In this document: positions 12,673-23,690 of the stretch, one piece after another | Numbering within the stretch: the stretch's first letter is position 1 | Layout: each line of letters begins with the position of its first letter | From: Lactarius indigo | Taxonomy: Eukaryota; Basidiomycota; Agaricomycetes; Russulales; Russulaceae | NCBI GenBank assembly: GCA_025766275.1 | Contig: JAFKAC010000009.1 | Location: 682,001-746,000, forward strand | Length of the DNA stretch: 64,000 nucleotides | Direction of reading: 5' to 3' | The notes under the pieces: model-generated | Databases searched by the model: none | What the model was told of the DNA's origin: nothing | The model's input: only the letters and a program-made list of their open reading frames with translations | Made by a program: the position numbers and the translations under genes

Positions 12673-13005
12673 CTAACGCTCATTTCCAGAATTTCCATGC
12701 TTGAACCGTGCGAGTCGTACCCACTTCCGTCCCGTGTGTGGCAGTGACAGCCTTTCATTACCATCGTCCGACTCGGTCTCCATCCCCAGCTCGTCTTCGA
12801 TTCGCCGAACTGTCTTGGGCCGCGGTAAATTCAACGGACTTATAACAAACGCCTCCTTGATATTTTTTAACGTTTCAAATTTCAACACTTGATAGTTCCT
12901 TGACCAGACTGACGCATCTTCACTCAGGTGCTGAAGCACTATGAATTCGAACTCGCTATCATTCTCACACCTCGTGAATGAATGTTCGCACTTGTGGAAA
13001 TTCAT
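12673..13005 (-). CDS. hypothetical small protein
   Basis: Open frame of 110 codons from ATG at 13005, not recognised. The sequence is charged and protein-like, with a basic-acidic middle (PKTVRRIEDELGMETESDDG) and a basic C-terminus. There is no signal peptide, membrane segment or known motif. It stands alone, with no clear promoter or splice partner. It could be a real small gene, a remnant exon or a chance frame. Confidence 0.25.
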   Translation of the reverse strand: MNFHKCEHSFTRCENDSEFEFIVLQHLSEDASVWSRNYQVLKFETLKNIKEAFVISPLNLPRPKTVRRIEDELGMETESDDGNERLSLPHTGRKWVRLARFKHGNSGNER

Positions 13006-13364
13006 AGAGCAATATATTCCCTTCCCAAAAAATTACTTAGATAGAAGATTACACTATACTATCAAATCCTTGATGGAGGACAGGGAAATTAGATGACGAA
13101 AAATCCACAGAAGTGATTAGGAGGTTAGAAGGCGCTGGCATACCCACCCCAAATTCTGGCTACTGGACTTTTGTTTTACTGTGGCGCTAAGCGCTGAGTA
13201 CTACAGTACCCACTGTAGAACAACTTCGAAAAATTTGGACTCGGAGTCAATAAACAGAGGGGGGAGAGGGGTTGAACCGCAACCACCACATGGTCGGTTT
13301 TCCCACACCAGGCGACCCCCTGCGTATACCACGAGGAATACCACTCGTATACCCAGAGGATCCT

Positions 13365-13483
13365 CACGCAGAACCCTCCCCTCCCTGAGGGAAGCTGAAC
13401 CCGGAAATCATCCGAAGAAGAAAAAGGGACTGCCCGTGCCCCACGCAGAAACCCCCCCCCAGGGAAGTTCAACCTGGAGATTA
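13365..13483. repeat. imperfect direct repeat, two copies about 77 bp apart
   Basis: Both copies begin CACGCAGAA, continue with a C-run, then AGGGAAG(C/T)T, AACC(C/T)GGA and GA/AAT. They start at about 13365 and 13442 and are roughly 40-45 bp each. Function unknown; a remnant of a dispersed repeat is possible. Confidence 0.4.
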
Positions 13484-13998
13484 AAAAAAACATTACATAA
13501 ACGTCGTCAAGAACACCCAGAAAAGGCCCTTATGAAGAGGCACTACGACCTACCAGTTAGCTGGATAAACTGAAACGCGGTTTTTTTAGTGGGTAGTAGA
13601 TTCTTACCCCGAAGTTAGCATTTGAGTCCCACACTGCTCATCCAATGGATGTGCGCAAAGGCATTTTTCCTCGAGTTTCTGGTTTTATTTGACCTTTTCC
13701 CATTGGTAAGTGACTTATCAAAAGTATTGCGAATTCTTGCCCTGGTCCTGTGAGCAGCAAATTCGTGACCACCACACCACATCCCTCACAAAAACGCGGG
13801 TCATATAGATCTTCAACTCGGCTGACAGACTTTTGATTCCAAATACTAATAATACCTAGTGTCTTCGCTACATACAAAACGAGCACGAACGAAAGGTATA
13901 AACACAACGAGCAAAGCGCGACCACATAACAAAAGCAAGATGAAAATGTAGGAAAATATAAAAGTTGGGGAAGTGGGTTAGTAAAAACGGGGAAAACA

Positions 13999-15876
13999 TC
14001 ATCGGCCTCGCCCAGGCGTACCAGGCCTTCGCGGCGTGCGGGGCGTCGGGGGCGCTACGAGCGTGATACGCCGCTCGCTCGCAGGCGCGTCCTGAGCGCG
14101 CTGGACCTCACGCGCGGCACGGCTGGCCGCGACGCTGACCTGATTCGCTGGACGCGCCGCTTCGACGCGTGCGAGGGCGCGCAACACGTCGCGCGAGTCC
14201 GACGGGTCTGCGTGCCGCCGGGGGAGAAATGTCGAGAGCGTTGGTGCAGGTTGTGTCGGTGGCCCCGCGGCGGGCCGCGTGCGCGTGTGGAGGATGTGGG
14301 AGAGATGGGCGAAGCGTCGATCTAGATCTGTTTCTGCGGTATTGGTCATCTGGATGGCGGTGTGGACGAGGGAGTGGAGCTCATCGGTCTGCAGGCGCAA
14401 GTGGTTAGACAAGTAAGATTGCGTACTCAGAGCTTGGGGACGCACCTTGTAACGAAGTTCGCTCCATCGATGGCTGTGCGGATCGTGTCCCCCTGCGGCA
14501 TCCTTCGCTAATACGCTCCGCGCGAGGTTGACTGCATCATGGAATTGCTCGGGTAATTCAGATATCCTTAGATCTTCTTCTGGGTCGGCACGCTGCTTGC
14601 CCTTGGCCTTCTGCCGCTGCTCGAGTTCCTTCATGACTGATTCCTGGTAAGCGTTATAAAATTGCCCGACAGCAGTCCACGCATCATCCTCAGCCTTTGC
14701 CCTGGTATTCAATGAGATTCAGCGAAGTGAAAAATGCAGCGAGGGACGCACAAGTGGATTGCATCCTTGAAACGGGTCGTTCGCCCGCGATTGTTGACAT
14801 TCTGCTCGTTTTCCCGCACTTCCACACCCCGATTTGCAGCCGAGCCCGGTTCGTCGTCCCTCGTACCCCTCAAATCTATCTTCCGCTCTGCTAATAGGAG
14901 CAGTAGATCGTCCTTCATATCTTGGAACAGCTTTAAGCCTTTCTCTGACAGTTGGCCAGGGGGGTCTTTCCCTTCGCGTGGTGCGGGCAACGGGGCTCGT
15001 GCTGCACAGAGTAGGATCAATTGTCGCGCACGGTCAGGGTCAGGAAGCTCCGAGTCGATATGTTTGTAGAGACTCGTGTCGTTCACCGAGGGGTGAGGTT
15101 GTGCTGGAGACATATCAGGGATGCACGACCGAGACAGATTTTAGTACGCACTTATCACCCCTGTTCTGTCAAAACTGTTGCTCAAACGCTTGCCGCGCGA
15201 GGACATTGACGCTCGACGAGGCGTGCGGGAGCCCTCGCCACGCATAGCACGATTCTGCTCGATCTTGGGGGTCTCGCGCGGTGCAAGTGGAAGGAGGGTG
15301 TCGCTATTCGGCAGAGGGTCGCGTGAGTGGTGGGCGGCGCGTCGAAGGGCGTCAGTTTCCATCTCCATACGTCGCACGTCTTCTTCAACGACACCGTCTT
15401 CGTCTGGGGACCTGTGCTTGCCCTTAGTAATAGGCGCATTTGCGGGAGTCTCGCGGAACCTCTTGTTTGGGGGTTGTGATGGACCTGCGAGTGCACTGCT
15501 GCCGTTGGAAGATGGTTGCGAGGAGGGTGGTTGTGATTGGGATTGGGAGCCACGGATGATGACTAGACCGCTTCGCTGCTCTTCGCCATTGAGAACTGAT
15601 CAGAATGGGAGCAGTATGTAAACACGAATGGATCAAGAGAGAGTACATGGACAAACGCGTACGTTTGCGTTTGTTGGATGCAGAGTTCTGTTCCATAACG
15701 TTTAACAAAGACAAAGTAGACAAGGTAGGAGGACTCACATCATTGCGTGGACGTTTGGGTTTCAGTGCGCCGTTGGTGTTTGAAGAGTTGTCGTCCGAGG
15801 CCTTGCGTTTGCCAGAAGCCTCAGAAGGGATCATGGGCCGATCAGGGTTGCTCGTAATGGTTGAAGTGATGTTCAT
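13999..15876 (-). CDS. kinetochore protein Dsn1/Mis13 (Mis12/MIND complex subunit)
   Basis: Subunit of the Mis12 complex, which links centromeric chromatin to the Ndc80 complex. Five exons (15739-15876, 15152-15575, 14752-15103, 14446-14701, 13999-14388) give 519 residues with consistent phases. Diagnostic blocks: TPRRASMSSRGKRLSNSF, the conserved RRxS/RGKR motif that Aurora B/Ipl1 phosphorylates in known Dsn1; SLYKHIDSELPDPDRARQLI; FKDAIHLAKAEDDAW; and AVGQFYNAYQESVM. The N-terminus is Ser/Pro/Arg-rich and probably disordered. A coiled-coil-like middle follows, then a Pro/Arg-rich basic tail ending GTPGRGR. Start chosen at MNITSTITSN because the frame upstream has no supported exon. The gene looks intact and single-copy. 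Confidence 0.85.
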
Positions 15877-16390
15877 AGACACGAAAGTACGGGATGGGTG
15901 TTGCCGACGTCGCGTGTGGCGAGCGCGATTGGGCGGGATAGCGTCGGGTCTCGGGTCTCGGGCGTCGTTTCCCGCGTCTTGGATGGACGTCTCTCCCAAC
16001 CCGGTCTGAGTTTCAATCACGTTCCCACGAGAACAATTCAACAATACAACAACAAATATTACTGCCCGCATTGCTCACGGCTTCCTATTTACAGTAATCC
16101 GTGGTTCAAATTGTACTTGCATGAAGTTCAGTCAGGAATGTCGTCCCACACTTATCCTACGAGTGGCATGCCACCTGCCACTTCGTGTATTCCACATGAT
16201 GAGCTTGATATAGTGTATGGCTGGTCCTAGCCTGCGTAGGGGGCCTTCGCATTTCGAGGTTTTCGAGGTTTTCCTTCAAACTGCACGCACTCTGACCGGT
16301 CTGGTATCGTCACAAAAAAATTTCCCGTCAACTGTACCACGTTGGTTCCTTCCCCAGCACCTGCCCCGTCCTTGCACGTTTGCACCCCGA
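15877..16390. other. intergenic region upstream of Dsn1
   Basis: Holds the Dsn1 promoter side. The open frame upstream of the Goodbye remnant (from 16217) has no family resemblance until about 16391. No clear regulatory motif recognised. Confidence 0.4.
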
Positions 16391-17685
16391 ATCAATCCTG
16401 ATGTCGCCTTGAACGAGTATGGGAAGAATACTGGAAGGGATCTCCTATCCCACCTGCTCGCTACTGAGCTGCAACGTTGTGACTCCGTCGATGGCATCGT
16501 GACCATCCTTCAACTCCAAGCGAACACGTTTGAGCAACTGAGGGACGGCAATCGGGGTTTAATGAAATAGATCAGTTTATCGGTGCATATTCTCCATTCA
16601 TTTTCCGCGATTCTCGGTGATGAGGTTGGCCTGGTGCGTCTCACGAAACGAATTGATGACGTGCATTCTAGCGTTATTTTCAGGTGTTCCCACCTGCGAA
16701 ACCAGTCTTTACTGGAATTGGCATCTGGCCGTCCGTATCGTCGCCGTTCCTTTTTGTACGTTTTAACATCGAGATTTGATAGGCGGCAAAGCATGTGAAC
16801 GCCAGCCATGACGCGCTCCTCGACCTCTTTGTGCGCATGGAGGGCTTCTTCAAGCGCTTCGGGGTTTGTTTTTTCAATATTCAAATTGCGGAGGCACTTG
16901 TGAAGGTCGTGGTTAAGATACTGAATATCCTCTGTCGCAGCGAAGGAGATCGAACGTCTCAGGGATATATTTATCGCTCACAATTTATTCAGGAAGATTT
17001 TTCAATAAACTAGGAGGAAAAAAGGATATTGAGGATGCGCTAGGGGAACCGGAGAATCTAATTCAGGGGGAGTATCATATGGTGGCAGCTCAGGTTCTGC
17101 CGGACACCAGTAAGCTAAAACATGGTACGCTGTCCTATCGACCAGGACTCCACTTCTCGCTAAATTCCGACCGCCCAGGTATGGAAACTTTGGCGCAGCT
17201 ATACAACAGATAACAATCAATGGAAGAGAGGAAAGGCGTTCGTGATCCCTTTCCTTTATTGCCTCTTTTTGACTGAAACCTAGCCACAGGGGGGACACGA
17301 AAGGAGACTCGAGAATGGCTCTCTCCCCCAGACCCGTCGATAAATCACAACATCGCGTGGAAGACCTGTCTCACGGAATCAGCCGTATGACTCTTTGGAC
17401 GCAGCGTATTCATAGACTGGATGCCCACTGGTTCCCTCCTATAGGCCCACGGAAAACGTACGTACCTCTCACCTTCTCTGCTCAACTAATACCTGGATAT
17501 TTTCCAATTTGCGTAGCGGGTTCGGGGAAAAAGCGTCCTTTGGTTTGTCATTTAGTTTTTGAACCCTTACCGCTGACCGTGGGAGCGTGATGCCGGACCG
17601 GCATACATAGCGCACTTCTACTTCAATTTTCGAGACGAACAAAAACAACACATTCGCAAACTGGTCACTTCGCTTACCTCAATGA
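16391..17685 (+). pseudogene. broken STAND receptor-like gene: Goodbye domain plus NACHT start
   Basis: Remnant of a fungal NLR-like signalling ATPase. Goodbye-domain sequence is clear: INPDVALNEYGKNTGRDLLS, ELQRCDSVDGIVTILQLQA, FEQLRDGNRGLMK. A TAG (16568-16570) then stands where the family has Trp. The frame continues with VHILHSFSAILGDEVGLV, an intron (gtgcgt to ttttcag), VFPPAKPVFTGIGI, a short intron, and NASHDALLDLFVRMEGFFKR. About 500 bases on, GSGK at 17519-17530 with KSVLWFVI in the next frame is a broken Walker A. IAHFYFNFRDEQKQHIRKLV (17607 on) matches the segment that follows it in these NACHT proteins. The TAG, the frame change at the Walker motif and the lost C-terminal part make it dead. 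No ankyrin or TPR end is attached, although ankyrin debris lies at 20.2-20.9 kb. Confidence 0.75.
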
Positions 17686-18359
17686 CCACCCCTCTAGTGC
17701 TTTGCTATTGCTGGTCCACTACTCCCCAAGTAAGGTTAAGGCCCGGGGGACCGGTCACAGATTGGTCCAAAAATGCTTGACTGGTACAGCTTGGGTACTA
17801 CTAGTAGCTGCAAGAGTAGCTGTGAGTCTGCTCATCAGTACGTCCGACACCGTCGAGTTATTCATCATCATAGAGAGAGTGTGTGTCGTGTTTAGTGGAG
17901 AAGGTGCCGAACTAATTGTCGAACCTGAAGGAACATGCTGTTGTGTCGATTATCGTCTTGCACATCGTTGGACGACGCCTATCTTTGCACGAGATGATAA
18001 TGCCGAGACCTAGGAGGAAAAGTCGTCAACCGTCAACGAGAGGAAGCCAAGCCCCACTCAGCACTAGAGCACTAATGAGTGCCTAAGTCAACCTTACCTA
18101 GATATCGAACTTCATTCTGTCATGCGCGATTTGAACAACAAAGTCAACAAAGTTCATTCAACATATAAGAGGGGGTTCAGGATGAGTGGGAATAGACGAG
18201 TGGGGAGGGGGGGTACATAGTACACGGTAAAGTTGCGCGTGTCCGAACAACCAGAAGCCATGGCAAAGACATGTCGACGCATGCATATGCCTACCAGATA
18301 ACGCTTGAAGGTGGCGAGCGTGTCCAACCGTCCAGCGAACCATGTCGATGTCGAGATGC
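17686..18359. other. no gene seen
   Basis: Between the NACHT fragment and the protease-fold relic. Open frames exist but resemble nothing I know; this may be further decayed receptor sequence. Confidence 0.35.
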
Positions 18360-19759
18360 CTAAGTGACAATGCCGAGGTGCGCGTTGGGGAACCCATTGG
18401 CCTTGATACGCTCGAGGAGCCACCAGAACGGCGTGGCATAGGTTATATCAGAGGACTTCGTCTTACCAGAACCACCGGTAAGCACGACACCGATACGGCC
18501 ACGGATATCGGCGATTACTGAGCCCGAATCTCCAGGTTCTGAAAAGACTCCCGACTTGCTGTCGTAGTTGATTATCGCCTACTCCATGGAGGTTTGGCTG
18601 ATGGACATATCTTGGAAGTAGTCGCGAACGATAGAGAAGACGCCGTTCGCACGGCCGATGGTGGTGTTAGTGGTATTGCCGCTCTTGATGACCAACAAGC
18701 ACGGTTCGCCGTCCAAATCCCACATGTCGGGGGTGCACATCAAGCCGTCGGTAATGGTGCCCCTAAGTGGAAGCCGACGATCTTCGGGATATTCGAACAC
18801 CCAGTTGGCGGCTCCGCGGGACATTTGATCGTGAACTCATCGGGCGTTAGCTTCGTTCCTAGATATAAATGTCATTTAGGTTAGTAGACAGTCTTAATCG
18901 GATAGTCAAAACGCACCAAGGTCCAACTTACTGCCCTGGAAGCCATCACCGAGCTTTGCCCGATGAATCTGGAAAACTCCCCAGTCCTCCGTGAAACGTT
19001 GCTCACCGACGCCAAGACTGATGGCTGGGGAGCGGAGGATGTGAGCAAGGACGCAGTTGTCGAGTTTCTTCCAATCCTTGTTGACCTGGTCGATCAACGC
19101 TGCAAGCGCCTCCATCGCCTTCTCTGCCTTGTCCACCAATCCCTGAATCTCCATCCGGGCCACCTTGGCCTTTTCAACGTCAACAGCATTGGTGCCCTTC
19201 TCCCTCTCCTCGAACCCTTCAATCTGCTTCCTTCGGCGCTTAGCCGCGATGCCATGTCGTCCGATCCTGGGTTTGATCGAATCGACGAGGTTGGTGAAGG
19301 CTCTCTTGCCAAGTAAAGGGACATCTTTAGGAGGCCTACTGGGGTGGCGAACGTAGTTGATGTTGGCTTCTTTGGGTCCGATGAGGACGTGACGGCACGA
19401 AAGGTCCAAGAGGTTATCGTTGCCACCACCCTCGGCGAGGTAGAGATACGGATGCCGAGAGGAGGGGTGAGGGGACTAACGATGTTTACGAGTGGGTCCA
19501 GGTCACCGACGGGTTCGAGAAGCTGGAGACCGGCCAAGCGCGTGTAGAAGGACTCGCGGAAGTCGACATCGACGTCGGTGATCTGGTAGTCCTTGAGAAG
19601 GAGTAGGACGTCCTGAGCCGCATCGTGGGCAGCCGTGGCAGAGGTAGACTCGGGGAAGACACCAATCCATATAGTGACGGGACCGATGACCGGTTTCTTA
19701 GCCTCTACCGTTTCTTCATCTGCATCTTCTTCACCCTCGGGCGCTTCGTCGACCTCAAT
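18360..19759 (-). pseudogene. decayed trypsin-like protease-fold protein of Agaricomycetes
   Basis: Minus-strand relic of a protein family with a chymotrypsin-like frame: a His block LSCRHVLIGP and a Ser block EPGDSGSVIADIRGRIGV. The long helical insert (FEEREKG, LVDKAEKAMEALAALIDQ, VNKDWKKLDN) sits between them, then RFTEDWGVFQIHRAKLGDGF. It ends KANGFPNAHLGIVT-stop at 18360. Lesions: a frame change with apparent loss of about a dozen codons before YLAEGGGND (about 19415); a frame change near 18823 between EFTIK and SRGAANWVF; and TAG in place of Trp in SMEWAIINYD (about 18576). The 5' part is recognisable to an intron acceptor near 19760; the first exon is not found. Whether the intact family cleaves peptides is not known to me. 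Confidence 0.65.
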
Positions 19760-19913
19760 CTGTTGGACGAGTCAACCGCCGGTAGCGCGGACCGTGGTTA
19801 CGATTACTATAATTCCTTTTTTGTCACTCGATTGCCCGATGTGCCCCCGGAGGGGCTTAATTAACTGTATAGTTCTTTCCATACTCTTAAGCCCGTAGCC
19901 TAGCATGTATGCG

Positions 19914-20020
19914 CCTCAGTCATCCTTTCTTCTGACTGAGGTGAGTATTCTTTGTTGTTCTGGCCTGATACTGTGACGCTAATGGACTCGTAGCATACGA
20001 CGCGTCATCATATTTGTTAG
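19914..20020 (+). repeat. hairpin repeat, copy 1, with a 53-nt GT-AG insert
   Basis: Hairpin CCTCAGTCA / TGACTGAGG (19914-19922 and 19933-19941) followed by a 53-nt segment (19941-19993). The segment starts GTGAGT, contains GCTAATG near its end and finishes TAG. Then comes CATACGACGC...TATTTGTTAG (19994-20020). The inserted segment looks like a basidiomycete intron. Confidence 0.6.
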
Positions 20021-20040
20021 GTAGCTAATTATCCTCAATA

Positions 20041-20091
20041 CAGTCACCCTTTCTTCTGACTGAGCATACGACGCACCGTCGTATTTGTTAG
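20041..20091 (+). repeat. hairpin repeat, copy 2, lacking the 53-nt insert
   Basis: CAGTCACCCTTTCTTC then TGACTGAG (20041-20064) is joined directly to CATACGACGC...TATTTGTTAG (20065-20091). It is the same sequence as copy 1 without the GT-AG segment. Confidence 0.6.
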
Positions 20092-20216
20092 CTTCCATAA
20101 ACGCCGTCTAACGCCACAGGTCGTCATGTCACAACACAATCATCTTGAAATGAACGACGTCTATCGTCGTAAAGCGGACCTAAAAATCCCAGTCAAAGAG
20201 ATGGGAAAAACCTTTC

Positions 20217-20935
20217 GTGTACCCTCGCTCGATTCGCGCTTTTTCAAGCGCTTTCTCGTTCGGCCCTTCGGCCCTTGTAACCCGACAGGCAGAGTTAGCC
20301 GGATCGTTCCTTCGCCTTCAAGAACGTGGTATTGATGTTGTACAACTTTTACTTGGGCGGAGCGTGAACGTCAACGCACAAGACAAGGGTTGCGCGACTC
20401 CATTACGGCAGCATACTCTGGGAGGCCCGAGATCGCACAGGTGCTGCTTTACTATGGAGCAAGAGCCAACGCGAAGGAGCTGGGACAGATCCCACTGCAC
20501 CTCGTGTTAGAGGGCAACCGCAGCGGCCAAGACGGTGTTCATATTGTGTGCTTATTACTGGAACATGGCACGGATGCGAATCCCCAAAGCTGGAACAATG
20601 GAACCCCACTACACCTGGCATCCAAACATGGGGAGCTCGCGATCGGACGCGTGTTGCTTATTAACGGCGGACGTCTCAACGTGGAGAATTCTCGTGGACA
20701 GACGCCGTCGCATTTATTGTCAATATGGCCATGGTGCAACGGAGATGGATTTCTTTTTACAGGAATATTAGTGGATGGCGGCGCGGATGTCAACGCACGA
20801 GACAAGGACCAGGAAACCCGATGCATATGGCATACCGCAAAAATAGACCGGACATCGCGCGATGTCTTCTCATACGCGGCGCAGATAAGGATGCGAAGAA
20901 CCACAAAGGAGAGACCCCGTTCTAGCCCGCACGGC
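20217..20935 (+). pseudogene. ankyrin-repeat gene fragment with frameshifts
   Basis: Ankyrin consensus pieces appear in three successive frames: GIDVVQLLLGRSVNVNAQDK; after a shift near 20395, RPEIAQVLLYYGARANAKE, GTPLHLASKHGELAIGRVLL and GILVDGGADVNARDKD; after a second shift near 20815, MAYRKNRPDIARCLLIRGAD and KNHKGETPF. That is about six repeats. No start domain is attached. It is most likely the tail of a dead ankyrin or NLR gene. The neighbouring Goodbye/NACHT relic could be its other half, but the protease relic on the opposite strand lies between. Confidence 0.7.
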
Positions 20936-22069
20936 GACTAACTGCGATAGAATGTGACCATCACGATGGCGGCGATTATTAGCCTATCTGCTCATCAATG
21001 CATCAACACCTTAACACCTCATAAATCGGCCCGGATTCCCGGCCGCGTTACAGCGGGTACTACCGTAGCTGTAGTGGTGCGCATAACATCTTCCATCACC
21101 TAGTGCGGCCACATCTCCCAAGTTCATACGACCACCTCTACTCCTCGGCCATATATAGCTGCTACGTCCAAATCCGAACATGGCCCGGCAGTCGATGTGC
21201 CACTGGAGCGCGAGTCGCGACCAGGATGCGGGACCTCAGGCTGGCAGTACAGTGGAGCACTGCCATTGGATTTTGCTGTACAGTTACTTCAAGGTAAACC
21301 CGGGTGGTACGCATTTCCCCAATGGGGAACGGGGGGGACTTAAGATAAAAAGGAAGGACACCTGGGAGCGGAGAGACATGGACGCGTAGTTTACTGAAAG
21401 GCCGGGTCGTGCCAGCCACATAGGGTATTTTGCCCTCAGGCGCACAAAAATGGATGCACCCCCCCCCCTCCCTCCCTGCGCGCGAATTGCAGTGGTGGTA
21501 TTCGACTGCGAACCCATGCATGTCCTTAGTATTTGGTTCAAGCCGAGAAGGGTCCCCTGTCTACCGTACAACTGACAATTTCAACGGTCCATCAAAGGTC
21601 TACCAAGAATTGTCTGGGACTTATCCCTTCTTTTCCTTCATCAGAGAGACAGCCGTGTTGCTAAATCTCAAGCTCAAGTTCCAGTTTCAGTCCTCACCTC
21701 GATTATAGCCGTGCTCGCTTCCTCATGACTGGAGTTGGGAATGCATATTGAATACACCTCGTCAGTGCCAGTCAGCGCTCAGGGGGCTTGGGCATCAGAT
21801 TTCCGTCCGCCGCGCAACGCCTCTACATCTGTTCAACGCCTCACTACTTCATCGCGCCAAGTACTCCGACCACAAGTCATCTGCGGTGGACTGACGTGAC
21901 ACTCAACCACAGATACCGAACTACAGGAAGGATCGGTTGTCCGGAGGTCAGGATTCTTCAGCTATCTCCACCCGAATAGCGATGTAAAGATCCCTACGGG
22001 AGACCTCGAGCTCTACAATCGCAAGGACTTCTCACCTAGTAACTAGTAATCCTTCTGTCTCTCAGCACA
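20936..22069. other. no gene seen
   Basis: Frames here (for example 21162-21521 minus and 21430-21708 plus) are not recognisable and show no splice-supported exons. Likely non-coding or anciently decayed sequence. Confidence 0.4.
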
Positions 22070-23690
22070 ATGTCGAACACTCCTCAGTTTTCTCCCTTGG
22101 CCCTGGCCTAGAAAGTTAGATCAATACTACGCTGAAGTCCAGCCATAATTTGACAAGTGGATACATAGCCTCGAGGCCCTTGATGTTCTGTCAGTCAGAG
22201 GTCGTTCGATTTATGCAACTTCTGTAAATGCATTGTTCTTACTTTCTTCAGTTACTGTCAGGACATCACACTCCTGGGTTTCTGTTCGCTTGCCATGTAT
22301 CAGTTTATTCGATAAGTTTCTTTTCGGTGTCAACTGGCTCTGGCTCTTTTCGGCCGATCGCTACCTCAGATGGTGTTAGAGTTTGTGACTTTATGGTCCC
22401 CTTTTTCATATACGACGAATTCGCTGACAAGGTCGACGGTTACGGCGCCCGTGTCGTGTGCGCAGAGATGAATTTGGACGTTCGTAACTCTCACAAGAAG
22501 CGCCTGCAAGGCAAGATCAGCATGCCCTTTTCCCCATCCAATTTGCATACCTTACCAATTCGGATCGTAACATAATCTGGCTGCGAAGCAATGGCGACAA
22601 GCCCAGAAGCTCCTGGACGGCGGAGCGCCGAGGGCGCTGGCACGCCCATGACCACGGCGCCTACAACTTCGTTATCGCCCAACCCCCTGGCGGCCGCAAC
22701 CACCACATTGACAGGGTAATACTCCTTTTGCCTAGAAGGGCTAAGACCTGGAAGGTGGCTGACGTGGCGTAGCTTGGAAGCAGTTGGTTCTTTCATCGCG
22801 GAGTAGACCCAATGCTTCCGCAAAGACCTATCCCGGAGTCTGCTTGCCCCTGCGGCGAACCCCTGCGCGACTTCCTCCACACACTCTGTTACTTCACCAG
22901 CTTCTCCCACATCCTCCACTAAAGGGAGCTCCTGATGATCCACCCATCCACCCCTCCACCCCCGTCTCTGACTTCTTCAGGGATGCAGGATTGACATACA
23001 CTCTTGCCATGTTCGCGCAACTATGCAGTGATAGATGAGGTTTCTGAACCACGCAAGTGGACGTGTCGAGGCGTCGAGGATTTATTGTTGAAGCTCACGC
23101 AGCTAACTGTGGGCAGTTACCTGTCTTTCTTGGGCGCCGAAGCAGGCTCAATCATCAGATGAGGTCACTGCGCATCCCATGTTCCAATCGACCCTTGGCC
23201 AGCCTGAGGTGGCAGTCCTTCATTTTCACGAACGTGGGTATTTCTCAGGATTGGTGGCTCGCAGAGCCGTCTGACCGTGATCCCCAGGACTTTCCCAGGG
23301 CATGTATTCGTACCATATTGGGCAACGTCTGGACACGGCGGTCACGACACCGTCGCCGTCACCACGAACGAAAAGGAAGCGGACTTAGGACGGCATGTTC
23401 AACTGGTTCGCAGAGTATCACTGACAGGTTCTGTCCAATTTCTAGGCGCATATAGCATGTTCCCTTCTTGGGGTCCTGCAGTCGATGCGGATGTCAGTAC
23501 CTTCGTGGAGAGAATGAATTTCTGAATTCGCGGGGTGGATTGCTAGTCACTTGGGACAGAGAGAAACGAAGGGACCAGAGATCAAGGTGCATCGACGGCA
23601 GGTGACATTGCCGAGAGCGAAGAAACCAGACGCGATGCCGATGGACGGCTCGGCTCGACACTTGCACGAACTTGGATTCGACCAGGTTCA
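22070..23690 (+). pseudogene. decayed sesquiterpene synthase copy
   Basis: Damaged relative of the intact synthase at 25875. The start MSNTPQF is followed, after a frame change, by WPWPRKLDQYYAEVQP, an in-frame TAA, then FDKWIHSLEALD. A middle exon is open (FFIYDEFADKVDGYGARV, HKKRLQGK), showing the metal-motif region as DEFAD. The central helices are not recognisable (about 22.55-22.95 kb). The C-terminal part appears in pieces: GHGGHDTVAVTTNEKE, WFAEYH, PSWGPAVDADVSTFVERM and GPEIKVHRRQ. Stops and frame shifts are many. It was probably a tandem duplicate that lost function. Confidence 0.75.

Larger units (their letters stand above)
12063..13998. other. mostly non-coding intergenic region
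   Basis: Between the second regulator and Dsn1. AT-rich stretches alternate with GC-rich ones. Apart from one doubtful 110-codon frame and one imperfect direct repeat, listed separately, I see nothing supportable. Confidence 0.45.

Noticed and set aside
13250..13320. Possible tRNA or tRNA-derived SINE (B-box-like GGTTCAACC on the minus strand)
   Set aside because: No acceptor-stem pairing, anticodon loop or A box at the right distance could be found.
18963..19316. 117-codon plus-strand frame in the protease-fold relic
   Set aside because: Shadow of the minus-strand gene, whose reading agrees with a known protein family.
22491..22943. 150-codon minus-strand frame inside the dead sesquiterpene synthase
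   Set aside because: Low-complexity Ala/Gly/Val composition, no family resemblance, lies within the decayed synthase interval.
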